Shown: piece after piece, positions 46,647 through 56,008 of the stretch
How positions within the stretch are numbered: position 1 is the stretch's first letter
Layout: each line of letters begins with the position of its first letter
Assembly: GCF_042643355.1 (NCBI RefSeq)
Contig: NZ_JBHRSS010000007.1
Coordinates: 142,198 to 206,197, forward strand
Length of the DNA stretch: 64,000 nucleotides
Direction: 5' to 3'
DNA from: Salinisphaera aquimarina
GTDB taxonomy: Bacteria > Pseudomonadota > Gammaproteobacteria > Nevskiales > Salinisphaeraceae
Position numbers and translations under genes: made by a program
Notes under the pieces: generated by a model
The model's database searches: none
Told to the model about the DNA's origin: nothing
The model's input: the letters and a program-made list of their open reading frames with translations, nothing else

Positions 46647-48140
46647 TCAATTGTGGACGATATCGAGGTGTCGGAAAGCGCCAAGCGCGTGATCGGCCTG
46701 GAACGTCGCGTGATCGCGACGCACGCGATCGGCGGCCTCCAGCGCAAATTCGACCATGTCTTCCACGAACAGTTTCGGCGGCCCCATCGCGTTCACGATC
46801 GCCGGTTCGATGTCGTAATCGATATTGCCGGCCTCGTCAGACAGCGCGTGCACGCGTGCGAGCACACGGCCGCAGATGGCGGCGTAATCCTTCCATTCGC
46901 TCTTCGACAGATCTTCCAGATCGACGTCGTCGCGAAACGGCGCCCGCTCGCGCGACATATAGCTCAGGCCGTCGAACTCGATATGGCCGTAGAACACGTC
47001 GCCGCGCACGAGTTGCACCGCCTGCGCATGGCTGATGCGCTCGGCCCGGGTGTCCTTTTCATAGGCCGACGGCGGCACGAGCCCCGACAGCGCCGATCGC
47101 CGGGCCTGCTTGTATTCGATGATCAGGTCGTCGGCGCCATCGGCCTGCGGCCCCTCGACGAGCACGTAGTAGCGGTTGAGCCCGAGCGATGCCGTGCCCT
47201 GGCCCCGGCGCAGCGCCACGTCCTTGACCCGCATACTGGCCGCGCGCGCCGGCACGTCGATATCGTTTTCCCTGACGAGCCGATCGGTGATCGCCTGGAA
47301 TTCGTCGCGGCGCGACGAGACGGGCACCAGTTCCTCGTTGGACTGGAAACCGGTCTTGCTCGCGTTGAGATAGTCATCTGCCAGCCATTCCCCACGCTCC
47401 TCATGCGCGTCTTCGAAAAGATCGCGGATGAGCTTCGGCGCGTTGTCGAAGCGCATCTCCTCGTCCTGCTCGGTGCCTTCCCGCGCCAGACGCTGCATGT
47501 CCTCGACATAGCCGCGCACGAAGTGACGCACGATCTTGATCCGATGCTTGCGCTTGAGCTCACCCTCGGTTTCTGCCGCGATCAGGAAGCCGACCGCGCC
47601 CCGCTTGATGTCCCAGGCGAAGGGCGCGTAATAGGCCTCGTCGAAGTCGTTGACGCTGAAAATCGGCACATTGTCGGCGTTGGGCATGACGCCGAAATTC
47701 TCGGGGTGCACGTCGCCCAGGTTGAGCACGGTCGGCATCCAGGCATCGTCGCCGGCCATGTCGCGATAGAACAACAAGGCGGTTCCCCGGAAGAACGAAT
47801 ACAACGAATCCGACAATTCGTCGAACTTCATCTCCGCCTCCTCCGAATACGCCGCGATACGGGTAACGTGATCCTCGCGCAGGCACTGGCGCACGTGCTG
47901 GCGCCGGTCGTGGCCGGTCAGCACCCGTGGCCGCAGCGCGAACTCACCGGCCGCAACGGCTTCCGCCAGGTTTCGAAACGCCTCGAGGCGCGAAGCCACC
48001 GGCGGACCCGCATCTTCGTGATCATCACGCTCGAGCGCGGCGGCCAGTTCCTGCTTGCTCATCGACGATCGCCCGACGATCTCTCGCTGCTGGGCACGCT
48101 CGTAGAGCGCCTGACGGCTTGGGGATTTTTCGTCGGTCAT
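46647..48140 (-). CDS. DUF2252 protein
   Basis: A 497-residue cytosolic protein of the DUF2252 family, distantly kinase-like in fold. SFFRGTALLFYRDM, NLGDVHPENFGV and NDFDEAYYAPFAWDIKR (a Brenner-like D-x-H...D region) are conserved. The first 35 residues resemble a Rho-N/SAP-like helical domain (SRQALYERAQQREIVGRSSM). The frame opens at 48233; the ATG at 48140 has GAGGAAC upstream and is preferred. The substrate is unknown. Confidence 0.88.
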   Translation of the reverse strand: MTDEKSPSRQALYERAQQREIVGRSSMSKQELAAALERDDHEDAGPPVASRLEAFRNLAEAVAAGEFALRPRVLTGHDRRQHVRQCLREDHVTRIAAYSEEAEMKFDELSDSLYSFFRGTALLFYRDMAGDDAWMPTVLNLGDVHPENFGVMPNADNVPIFSVNDFDEAYYAPFAWDIKRGAVGFLIAAETEGELKRKHRIKIVRHFVRGYVEDMQRLAREGTEQDEEMRFDNAPKLIRDLFEDAHEERGEWLADDYLNASKTGFQSNEELVPVSSRRDEFQAITDRLVRENDIDVPARAASMRVKDVALRRGQGTASLGLNRYYVLVEGPQADGADDLIIEYKQARRSALSGLVPPSAYEKDTRAERISHAQAVQLVRGDVFYGHIEFDGLSYMSRERAPFRDDVDLEDLSKSEWKDYAAICGRVLARVHALSDEAGNIDYDIEPAIVNAMGPPKLFVEDMVEFALEAADRVRRDHATFQADHALGAFRHLDIVHN

Positions 48141-48474
48141 TTGCACACTGTTCCTCAGGCCGGCAATCAGCGCGCCGGCCTTCGTTCGAATTGTTGCCAT
48201 GATGCACGATGACATCGTGACCCGCTGGCTCACCGCGCGCGCTTGATGCGCCGACCGACGCCGCGCTGGCAGGCAATGAATTCAACAGTGGCGCGGGGAT
48301 TCGTCGCGATCGTCGAAACCGCGGCTCCGGCAACCGGACCCCGTCTTGCGATTGATCCGCCGTGAAGTACGAGCGGGCGGCCGCGCCTGCTTGCGAGTTC
48401 CCTATCCTGCCCGAGCGCGCTACGGTTGCTCCCGGACCGCTCCGACTTTCACCGACAGCCACCGGGATTCAGCC

Positions 48475-48756
48475 ATGTATTTCCTTCTGTCCTACGACTA
48501 CGTGGAGAACATCGTCGAAAGACGCGCGCCTTACCGCGACACGCATCTGGCACTGGCGCAGGCATATGCCGGCCGCGGCGAATTGGTGCTTGGCGGCGCC
48601 TTTACCCAGCCGGCCGACAGCGCCGCTCTGGTCTTCAACGTCGGCGGTCAGGCGGACGTGGAGGCTTTCGTCGCCAAGGACCCCTACGTCAAGAACGGGC
48701 TGGTCACCGGCTGGCGTATACGGGAATGGAACGTGGTGGTCGGCTCGGCGCTCTGA
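48475..48756 (+). CDS. YciI-family protein
   Basis: A 93-residue ferredoxin-like-fold protein. It begins MYFLLSYDYVENIVERRAPY, and the conserved central His-containing YRDTHLALAQAY and the Asp in FVAKDPYVKNGLV define YciI. Members can be small dehalogenases or lyases, but most are uncharacterised. The ATG at 48475 is at the normal position for the family. It is monocistronic. Confidence 0.87.
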   Translation: MYFLLSYDYVENIVERRAPYRDTHLALAQAYAGRGELVLGGAFTQPADSAALVFNVGGQADVEAFVAKDPYVKNGLVTGWRIREWNVVVGSAL

Positions 48757-48990
48757 ATGCCTGACCATTCGGCATTTCGGCGACGTCGCGGACAGCGACG
48801 ACTCGCGCCCGAAGCCGAGATCCTGACCCGAATCGTCAACACGGCGCCTGGAGACCAGCCGAAGATAATCCGGTTTGCCGAACGATGGACCGACCCAGCG
48901 AAGGAGCCGTCTCCGTAGAACCACCGCACTTGAGCTCGAAACGCGGTGATGAGAGATCCAAACCCGGCGCGCCGATGTGGCGCCCGCTTC

Positions 48991-50022
48991 TCAGCCCAGA
49001 AGCCGCACCAGGAGATCCGGTGCGCCGAAGCCGCCCGACTTCGTCACCAGCGGCACACCGTCGAAGCGACCGCCCCTGAGACGAGAAAGCGGAACACCTG
49101 GCGCGACCTCGCCTACACAGTCCAGCAATTCAGCGTCGGCCGCAGACAGCACGCTGGCCAGGGTGTCGCCACCCACGACCAGAAGCCCCTGGCCCGACGA
49201 CGGCTGCAGGGCAGCGACAGCGTCCGCTATGCGAGCACGCGTGACCTCGGCATTGGCTGCCTCGGGCACCGGGTCGATCAGGCGAACCTTCTCGAACAGA
49301 CCCGCCTCGTGCGCCGCGCCGATCTGACGACGCGTGGCGACATGGCTGGTGCCGACGATGACGGCCGCCAACGATGGAACGCCGCACGGCCGCGCCGCGC
49401 CGGCGATGGCCTCGGCGAGACCTCGGCTGCCGGCCCAGACCACATCCGGCCGCCGCGCGAATGCCGCGACGTGGCCGGTGAGATGAGAGGCCTCGCTCGC
49501 GTCACCGATGATCACGCCGGAATCCATCTCGGGCCTGGTGTCCTCGGCTCGGCGCAAGCGCGATTCCGTGCCCGCGATTCGAAAGGCGGCGGACAGATCG
49601 TGCACGGCTGCGGGCTGCCACGCGCCGTCCACTAGCGTCTCGTGCCGTCCCTCGACAGTACGCCGCCCCATCCCGGGAAAGGCCGGCGCGAAAAGACAGG
49701 TTTCCGTTCGCCAAAGCCGCATGCGCACAAGCGTTTCTTCCACCGGCCGGCCACGCAGCACGCTGTCGACCTTGGCAAAGCTCAAGGCCACCCGGCCCTC
49801 GGGCACGCCGGCGCGCACGAGCATCTCGAAAGCCCGTTCCAGCGCCGCATCTCCCGTACTGCCGGCCAGATCACGGCTTTCGCTACTTACGGTCAGACCC
49901 GCCAGCCCGGACAACTCGCCGGCGGGCGCACGCCCGATCAGCAGCCGCACCGGGCGGTCGGGCGTCGCGAACGGGGCGGCCGCGTCGAGCGCGCCGGTCA
50001 GGTCATCGGCGACGATCTGCAC
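48991..50022 (-). CDS. Four-carbon acid-sugar kinase (DUF1537; D-threonate/D-erythronate kinase type)
   Basis: Phosphorylates D-threonate, D-erythronate or a similar acid sugar with ATP. The 343-residue length is shorter than the family's usual ~420, but key motifs are present: MQIVADDLTGALDAA at the start, SFAKVDSVLRG near 85, FAPAFPGMGRRTVEGRH near 112, VVGGDT near 279 and TKSGGFGAPD at the end. A much longer frame runs back to 50901, antisense-like and overlapping the DeoR gene; the true start is GTG 50022 or TTG 50037. It is the second gene of an operon behind the DeoR regulator. Confidence 0.88.
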   Translation of the reverse strand: MQIVADDLTGALDAAAPFATPDRPVRLLIGRAPAGELSGLAGLTVSSESRDLAGSTGDAALERAFEMLVRAGVPEGRVALSFAKVDSVLRGRPVEETLVRMRLWRTETCLFAPAFPGMGRRTVEGRHETLVDGAWQPAAVHDLSAAFRIAGTESRLRRAEDTRPEMDSGVIIGDASEASHLTGHVAAFARRPDVVWAGSRGLAEAIAGAARPCGVPSLAAVIVGTSHVATRRQIGAAHEAGLFEKVRLIDPVPEAANAEVTRARIADAVAALQPSSGQGLLVVGGDTLASVLSAADAELLDCVGEVAPGVPLSRLRGGRFDGVPLVTKSGGFGAPDLLVRLLG

Positions 50023-50033
50023 AAAGCGCCGGC

Positions 50034-50804
50034 TCAAGTCAGGACCTCGAGGTCGATGCCGCGCCCGTCGAGCTCGGCCGCCAGATCGGCCGGCAGGCCG
50101 TCGTCGGTGAGAATGGCGTCGAAGTCTTCGAGGCGTGCGAACAGGCACAGCGAGCGCCCGGGGAATTTTCCGCTGTCGGCGACAAGCACCGTCCGAGCGG
50201 AAGCTTCCAGGATCGCGCGTTTGATCTCGCCGTGTTCGGTCGAGGTCTCGGAAGCCCCTTCGGCCGAGACGGCATGTGCGCCGACGAAGGCCAGATCGAC
50301 TCTGAGCCGAGCCAGGGCCTCCTGGCAGACACCGCCCAGCAGTGTCGCCGAACGCGACCGAACCTGCCCGCCGGGCACGTGGACATCGACCGCCGGCGAC
50401 CGGGCGAGGACAGCAGCGATCGCCACGTCGTTGGTGAACGCGGTAAAGGCAATCTCCCGCGCCAGGGCGGCACGCGCGATTTCCATGGTCGTGCTGCCGC
50501 TGTCGAGGATGACGGTCTGCCCTTTCTCGATCATCTCGGCGGCCCTTTGCCCGATCTTCTGCTTGGCCTCGCGGGCGATCTCGCTGGAGATTTCGGGCAC
50601 CGGCTCGACCGTGGTGCCTTCGTTCTCGCGCAGGGCGGCACCGCCATGCGTGCGATACAGATGCCCCTGCTCGCACAGCAGATCCACGTCCCGACGCACG
50701 GTCGAGGTCGACACGCCGACAAGATCGGCCAGATCGGGAAGTGAGCCAAACCGCTCCTTCCTCAGGTGTTCGATGATCTTCGCTTGTCGCTTCGCCGGCA
50801 GCAC
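50034..50804 (-). CDS. DeoR/GlpR-family transcriptional regulator
   Basis: A 256-residue sugar-phosphate-responsive repressor. The N-terminal helix-turn-helix (about 21-45, LPDLADLVGVSTSTVRRDVD) is followed by the sugar-isomerase-like sensor fold with ILDSGSTTMEIARAL-type and TNDVAIA motifs. It should detect a phosphorylated intermediate of the acid-sugar pathway. It is cotranscribed with the kinase and divergent from the permease/PdxA2 operon, which it probably also controls. Confidence 0.93.
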   Translation of the reverse strand: MLPAKRQAKIIEHLRKERFGSLPDLADLVGVSTSTVRRDVDLLCEQGHLYRTHGGAALRENEGTTVEPVPEISSEIAREAKQKIGQRAAEMIEKGQTVILDSGSTTMEIARAALAREIAFTAFTNDVAIAAVLARSPAVDVHVPGGQVRSRSATLLGGVCQEALARLRVDLAFVGAHAVSAEGASETSTEHGEIKRAILEASARTVLVADSGKFPGRSLCLFARLEDFDAILTDDGLPADLAAELDGRGIDLEVLT

Positions 50805-50878
50805 GCAGTTCCTCCTCTATTCGCCCCGCGACATCGATCGTAAATGGCGGGCGTTGCAAACGCGACGGCAGATTCCGC

Positions 50879-50892
50879 CATAAAATTGCACA
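50879..50892. promoter_or_regulatory. DeoR operator half-site 1
   Basis: CATAAAATTGCACA, a direct repeat of the element starting at 50909, lies in the 158-base spacer between the divergent operons. DeoR-family operators commonly contain repeated half-sites of this kind. Confidence 0.6.
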
Positions 50893-50908
50893 ACATTTCA
50901 AAACCTAC

Positions 50909-50922
50909 CATAATCTTGCACA
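50909..50922. promoter_or_regulatory. DeoR operator half-site 2
   Basis: CATAATCTTGCACA matches half-site 1 at 11 of 14 positions in the same orientation, 30 bases (about three helical turns) away. It lies 40 bases upstream of the permease start. Confidence 0.6.
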
Positions 50923-50962
50923 GAGCGGGCGCCACGTCCCGCATCAAACTCCAGGAGGAGAC

Positions 50963-51940
50963 ATGCAAATCAAGAGATCGCTCGAGCGTATTCCAGGCGG
51001 CATGATGGTCGTGCCACTTCTGCTGGGCGCGCTGATCAACACCTTCGCCCCCGATATCCTGCGCATCGGCAACTTCACCCAGGCCCTCTTCGTGGACAGT
51101 GCCGGCGCCCTGATCGCGCTGTTCCTGCTCTGCGCGGGCGCACAGATCAACCTGCGCAATATCGGCCCGGCCCTCGGCAAGGGCACCACGCTGCTGGCGG
51201 TTAAATGGATCGTCGGCGCCGGCGTGGGCCTTCTGGCTTACATGCTGGCCGGTACGAGCGGGTTGTTCCTGGGCATGGTGCCGCTGGCGATCATCGCTGC
51301 CATGACCAATTCCAACGGCGGACTGTATGTTGCCATTGTCGGTCAGTACGGCACCGCCGAGGACCGCGCCGCCTATAGCGTGCTCGCGCTCAACGACGGG
51401 CCGTTTCTGACCATGGTCGCGCTGTCCATCTTCGGCGCCATGGGCTTTGTCGACGGCCTGTTCTCGATCGTGTCCTTCATCTCGGTATTGCTGCCGGTCG
51501 TTGTCGGCATGATTCTGGGCAATCTCGACGAAGACATGCGCGACTTCCTGGGTCGCGGCAGCGCAATGCTCATCCCCTTCTTCGCATTTGCGCTCGGCAT
51601 GGGCATCGACTTCGGCGCCATCATCGAAGGCGGTCTGGCGGGCATTGTCATCGGTATAATGACGACGCTGTTCACCGGCACGGCGGGCTATCTGGTGTTC
51701 CGCGCGCTCAAGTGGAACCCGATCGTCGGCGCTGCCGAGGGCTCCACGGCCGGCAACGCGGTCGCCACGCCCCTGGCGATTGCCGCCGCCAACCCGGCTT
51801 TCCACGCCGTGGCGCAGCTGGCCACCGTTCAGGTCGCCGCCTCCACCGTGACCACTGCGATCCTGCTGCCGCTGTATATCTCGTTCCTCGTCTCGCGCGG
51901 CGGGTTCACCGAGACTGCAGAAGACCCGGCGGCAAGTTGA
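50963..51940 (+). CDS. KdgT-like acid-sugar permease
   Basis: A 325-residue inner-membrane carrier of the 2-keto-3-deoxygluconate transporter family with about ten helices. It begins MQIKRSLERIPGGMMVVPLL, and AAMTNSNGGLYVAIVGQYG and EGSTAGNAVATPLAIAAANP are the family's conserved blocks. Together with the kinase and PdxA2 next to it, the likely substrate is D-threonate, D-erythronate or a related aldonate. GGAGG precedes the ATG. It starts the divergent operon. Confidence 0.92.
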   Translation: MQIKRSLERIPGGMMVVPLLLGALINTFAPDILRIGNFTQALFVDSAGALIALFLLCAGAQINLRNIGPALGKGTTLLAVKWIVGAGVGLLAYMLAGTSGLFLGMVPLAIIAAMTNSNGGLYVAIVGQYGTAEDRAAYSVLALNDGPFLTMVALSIFGAMGFVDGLFSIVSFISVLLPVVVGMILGNLDEDMRDFLGRGSAMLIPFFAFALGMGIDFGAIIEGGLAGIVIGIMTTLFTGTAGYLVFRALKWNPIVGAAEGSTAGNAVATPLAIAAANPAFHAVAQLATVQVAASTVTTAILLPLYISFLVSRGGFTETAEDPAAS

Positions 51941-52004
51941 TGTACGAAGACACTCGTTCCGGATTACCTGCGGACGGCTTTTCACAGATGGAGTACCAGC
52001 GGAC

Positions 52005-53024
52005 ATGACCCCACTCATCGCAATCACCATGGGCGACGTCTGCGGCATCGGCCCCGAGATCACCGCTCGTGTCCTCGCCGACGATTCGACCTACGAAAGC
52101 TGCCGCCCGATTGTGGTCGGGGACGCGCAGGTCCTGGCGCGTGCGCGCGATATCGTCGGCGCCCGGTTCGAGATCCACGCCTGCACGCCTGACGCGGATC
52201 TACCCTGCGAACCGACCGTCGGTGATGTCGTCTGTGTCGATCCGGGTCTGGGGCTCGGCGATCTGCCCTTCGGTCACGTGGACGCGCGTGCCGGCCATGG
52301 TGCCTTCGAGTTCCTGCGCATCGCTATCGAGATGGCCCAGGCCCACACCGTGGCCGCGATCGTCACCGCGCCGCTGAACAAGGCCGCGCTCCATGCCGGC
52401 GGCCATCTCTACCCCGGGCATACCGAAATCCTGGCCGATCTGACCGGCACCGACACCTACGCGATGATGCTCGCCACCCCGAAGATGAAGGTGATCCACC
52501 TCACCACCCATGTGGGCATCATCGAGGCGATCCGACGCATCAACCCCGAACGGACCCATCAGGTCATCCGCCTGGCTCACGACACACTCACGGCGGCGGG
52601 CGAGAAAAATCCGCGCATCGCGGTCTGCGGCATCAATCCGCACGCGGGCGAGAACGGCCTCTTCGGCGAAGGCGAAGAAGAGGAAAAGCTTGTTCCCGGT
52701 ATCGAGCGGGCCCAGGCCGAAGGCGTGTGCGTGGAAGGCCCGTTGCCCGCGGATACGCTGTTCTTCCGCGCCGTGCGTGGCGATTTCGATGTGGTCGTGG
52801 CCTGCTATCACGACCAGGGCCACGGCCCGGTCAAGGTCCTGTCGCTCGAGGAAGGGATCAACATCACCGTCGGCCTCAAGGGCGGCATCATCCGGACATC
52901 GGTCGACCACGGCACGGCCTTCGATATCGCCGGTAAAGGCATCGCGCTTCACGAGAGTCTGGCCGCCGCCATCCGCTACGCTATCCAGCTCGCGCCCGCG
53001 GGACGGGGGCTGGCCGCGGCCTGA
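52005..53024 (+). CDS. pdxA2: 4-phosphoerythronate/4-phosphothreonate dehydrogenase (PdxA2 type)
   Basis: A 339-residue PdxA-family NAD-dependent dehydrogenase. TMGDVCGIGPEI opens the protein, LYPGHTEILADLT and VACYHDQGHGPVKVL carry metal/substrate residues, and FDIAGKG ends the conserved core. PdxA itself makes vitamin B6, but in this context (DUF1537 kinase, KdgT permease, DeoR) it should oxidise and decarboxylate the 4-phospho acid sugar to dihydroxyacetone phosphate. It starts 64 bases after the permease. Confidence 0.9.
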   Translation: MTPLIAITMGDVCGIGPEITARVLADDSTYESCRPIVVGDAQVLARARDIVGARFEIHACTPDADLPCEPTVGDVVCVDPGLGLGDLPFGHVDARAGHGAFEFLRIAIEMAQAHTVAAIVTAPLNKAALHAGGHLYPGHTEILADLTGTDTYAMMLATPKMKVIHLTTHVGIIEAIRRINPERTHQVIRLAHDTLTAAGEKNPRIAVCGINPHAGENGLFGEGEEEEKLVPGIERAQAEGVCVEGPLPADTLFFRAVRGDFDVVVACYHDQGHGPVKVLSLEEGINITVGLKGGIIRTSVDHGTAFDIAGKGIALHESLAAAIRYAIQLAPAGRGLAAA

Positions 53025-53244
53025 GATGGCCCGCGTGGGCATGGTGCGTAAACGGCAAAATACGACGCCTACGCCCCTTTCGCGCTTTGCCCAGACCCAG
53101 CCTGGTGGCACCCGCCGACTTTGACACGAGCCTGCTCGGCCCATAGGCTCTGCCGGCTGACACCCGCGATTACCGCATCTTGAGCCCGCGTCTTTCCACG
53201 TGTGGATCGGTGCCGACGCGGCCATCCGTCTATTGGGGAAATGC

Positions 53245-54861
53245 ATGAATACGAGCCAACGGGTCGACGAACTCGAGGGACGCTACGACTTCGATTACGA
53301 AATCGGCGAAGACAATATCCACCCGCTCGGGCTGGATCTGCACAATCCGGTGTTCATCTGGAGCTCACTGCTCATCCTGGTGTTCGTCGTCGGGTCGATG
53401 CTGTTTCCCGAAGCCGCGAAGACCGGGCTGGCCGGCACACGCGACTGGGTGATCAACAGCTTCGATTGGGTGTTCCTCGTCTCTGGCAACATCTTCGTGT
53501 TGTTCTGCCTGGCGATGATCTGCCTGCCCTACGGCCGCATTCGCCTGGGCGGCCAGGATGCCAGGCCCGAATACTCCCGCATTTCCTGGTTCGCGATGCT
53601 GTTCGCGGCGGGCATGGGCATCGGCCTGATGTTCTGGAGCGTGGCCGAACCGGTCGGTTATTTCACCGAATGGGCCGGCACGCCGCTGAACGTCCCCGGT
53701 GGCGACGAGGCCTCCAAGGCCGCCGCCATGGGCGCGGTGATGTATCACTGGGCCCTGCACCCCTGGGCGATCTACGGCGTGGTCGCGCTCTCGCTGGCGT
53801 TCTTTTCCTATAACAAGGGCATGCCGCTGTCCATTCGCTCGACCTTCTATCCGCTGTTCGGCGACCGGGTCTGGGGCACGCTGGGCAACGTGATCGACAC
53901 GATGGCCGTACTCGCGACCATCTTCGGCCTGGCGACATCGCTCGGCTTCGGCGCCCAACAGGCGGCCGGTGGTATCGAGTTCCTGTTCGGCGTGCCGGCC
54001 AATCTGCCGCTCGAGATCGGCATCATCGCCGGCGTGACGATGGTCGCGCTCATCTCCGTACTGCGTGGCATCGACGGCGGGGTGAAGCTGCTCAGCAACA
54101 TCAACATGGGCCTGGCGGGCGTGCTGCTGCTGTTCGTGATCATCGCCGGCTCGGTCGTCACCTTCGCCGGCAACCTGCTGACCACTTATACCGGCTACGC
54201 CGAATACCTGCTGCCGCTGAGCAACCCGTTCGGCCGTGACGACCAGAACTTCTATCACGCCTGGACCATCTTCTACTGGGCCTGGTGGATCTCCTGGTCG
54301 CCGTTCGTGGGCATGTTCATCGCGCGTGTGTCGCGTGGCCGTACGGTGCGGGAATTCCTCACCGCCGTGCTGATCGTGCCGACTGTTGTGACCGGCGTCT
54401 GGATGAGCGCCTTCGGTGGCGTCGGCGTCGACCAGGCGCTCAACGGCGTCGGCTCACTGGCCGGCGGCATCCAGGATTCGTCGCTGACGCTGTTCCGCAT
54501 GCTGGAAAACATGCCGCTAACCAGCATCACGTCGTTCCTGGCGATCGTGCTGGTGCTGGTGTTCTTCATCACCTCGTCGGATTCGGGCTCGCTGGTGATC
54601 GACACCATCACCGCCGGTGGCAAGACCGAAGCACCCGCCGCACAGCGCGTGTTCTGGTGTGCTGCCGAAGGCTTCATTGCCGCGGCACTGCTCGTGGTCG
54701 GCGGCTCGGACGCCTTGTCGGCCCTGCAGGCCGCATCGGTCACGACCGGCCTGCCGTTCACCTTCGTACTGCTGCTCATGTGCTATTCCCTGCTCAAGGG
54801 CATCCGGCATGAGTACACGCTGCTCAAGCTGGAGGAAGCACAGGCGGCCGGCGCGGCTTGA
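53245..54861 (+). CDS. BCCT-family betaine/carnitine/choline or ectoine transporter
   Basis: A 538-residue secondary transporter with twelve helices. GMGIGLMFWSVAEP (about 123-136) contains the G-M-G-I-G motif of sodium-coupled members. The tryptophan-rich substrate box is YWAWWISWSPFVGMFIARVS near 350. It imports compatible solutes such as glycine betaine, as expected for a halophile. The frame opens at 53200, but the ATG at 53245 has GGGGAA upstream. It stands after the acid-sugar operon with its own 220-base leader, so it is probably separate. Confidence 0.93.
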   Translation: MNTSQRVDELEGRYDFDYEIGEDNIHPLGLDLHNPVFIWSSLLILVFVVGSMLFPEAAKTGLAGTRDWVINSFDWVFLVSGNIFVLFCLAMICLPYGRIRLGGQDARPEYSRISWFAMLFAAGMGIGLMFWSVAEPVGYFTEWAGTPLNVPGGDEASKAAAMGAVMYHWALHPWAIYGVVALSLAFFSYNKGMPLSIRSTFYPLFGDRVWGTLGNVIDTMAVLATIFGLATSLGFGAQQAAGGIEFLFGVPANLPLEIGIIAGVTMVALISVLRGIDGGVKLLSNINMGLAGVLLLFVIIAGSVVTFAGNLLTTYTGYAEYLLPLSNPFGRDDQNFYHAWTIFYWAWWISWSPFVGMFIARVSRGRTVREFLTAVLIVPTVVTGVWMSAFGGVGVDQALNGVGSLAGGIQDSSLTLFRMLENMPLTSITSFLAIVLVLVFFITSSDSGSLVIDTITAGGKTEAPAAQRVFWCAAEGFIAAALLVVGGSDALSALQAASVTTGLPFTFVLLLMCYSLLKGIRHEYTLLKLEEAQAAGAA

Positions 54862-54884
54862 TCCGACCAGTTCGATGAGCTGAG

Positions 54885-54919
54885 AACGGGCGGGTGCACG
54901 GCACCTGCCCGTTTTTTTT
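54885..54919 (+). terminator. Rho-independent terminator of the BCCT gene
   Basis: A 13-bp stem with one mismatch (AACGGGCGGGTGC / GCACCTGCCCGTT, loop ACG) runs straight into an eight-T tract. It lies 24 bases after the stop. Confidence 0.92.
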
Positions 54920-54986
54920 GCGCGCCGCCAAACGCTATGTGCGCGCCACGCAGGAGACTGAACCGCGCGCCTTAAAAGGGCCTTCC

Positions 54987-55616
54987 CTAGCGCCGGCCAT
55001 TACCCGCGACGAGATCCCAGAATTCCGTACGATCATTGCTCCGGGGAAAGGCTGGTTCGGGTACCGGCACGCCGAGGAATTCGCACAGCGGTTCCCAGCC
55101 CTGCCTGATCTCATAGACGAGCAACCGGTCGGCCGGGATCGTCTTTTTGACGGCTTCGTTATGGGCGACGAATCGCTCGACCAACGCGTCTCGATCCAAC
55201 CCTTCCGGGAACCCGGTTCGAGCGATCACGCCCGCGGCCATTTCGAGCCACGCCTTCATATCGGGTGGCGCGTTGTAGCGGTCGCCGATCAAGGTGTAGA
55301 TCGTGGCACCGAAGCTGTCCGCCCAACTCTCGGGGCTGCGATGCGTCAATACGAATCGGGCAGACGGATAAGCCGCATTCAGTTCCCGAAAGAAGCCGGC
55401 CGTGGGCCAGTCGACCGCACTCTCGTAGCCGCCATATATCGCCTGCCAGTCCGGCTTGCCGTTCAGCGCGTTCGACCAAAGCGGCACCTGCACCGGCATA
55501 TGCTGCAGAACCTCTTCCATATGAAAGCACGGCCCTAACCCAAGCTGCTGCAGCGCCAGTTTGAGCGAGTAGGTGCCGGTACGCCCGACACCGGCGCCAA
55601 AAACCTGAATAGTCAT
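54987..55616 (-). CDS. Sulfotransferase-family protein
   Basis: A 209-residue P-loop-like sulfotransferase (PF17784 type) that would move sulfate from PAPS to an unknown acceptor. The 5'-phosphosulfate loop is GAGVGRTGTYSLKLALQQLG (7-26), and the 3'-phosphate region is in FVLTHRSPESWADSF near 95. QGWEPLCEFLGVPVPEPAFP near the end is the standard C-terminal motif. The frame opens at 55700, but the ATG at 55616 is ideally placed. Confidence 0.88.
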   Translation of the reverse strand: MTIQVFGAGVGRTGTYSLKLALQQLGLGPCFHMEEVLQHMPVQVPLWSNALNGKPDWQAIYGGYESAVDWPTAGFFRELNAAYPSARFVLTHRSPESWADSFGATIYTLIGDRYNAPPDMKAWLEMAAGVIARTGFPEGLDRDALVERFVAHNEAVKKTIPADRLLVYEIRQGWEPLCEFLGVPVPEPAFPRSNDRTEFWDLVAGNGRR

Positions 55617-56008
55617 CACGTTTCTCCGCGGCAGATGCGAACCGAGATACGCCGCAGGTGTTCCACCCACCGGCGCCGCGACCTCGCCCGCGCCATGCAC
55701 CGGGCAGACTGCCGACGCGGCGAAGCAGCCTCGCCTTCAATTTAGCGCTACTCGTGACGCCGGGGAATAGTTCGATATGACGGCCAGTGGACACGCCCCC
55801 GCTGCCCGCCTAACAAGATATGCGGCATATGCCGCGACACGTGGCGACACACAGTTTCCGGGGAACCCCTCGCGACAGCTCGGCAGCGGGCTGCACCCGC
55901 CCTGGCGCGCCATCACGATTGTTCTTTACTCGCCAATCAGGGATCGCCTATGTTCTAGATAGGTAAACCAGGAAGGCGCGCCTTCACATAACAAAAAGAG
56001 GGGTAACC
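55617..56008. other. Divergent upstream region of sulfotransferase and tannase genes
   Basis: About 390 bases without a gene. The right half is AT-richer and holds the promoter and a palindrome of the tannase-family gene. Confidence 0.5.
55972..55985. promoter_or_regulatory. 14-bp palindrome before the tannase-family gene
   Basis: GAAGGCGCGCCTTC is a perfect 14-bp palindrome, 23 bases upstream of the start codon and just before the AGAGGGG ribosome site. It would lie in the early leader or core promoter. Confidence 0.45.

Noticed and set aside
46653..48212. 519-codon frame on + strand
   Set aside because: It is the antisense shadow of the DUF2252 gene, rich in Arg and His with no recognisable domain.
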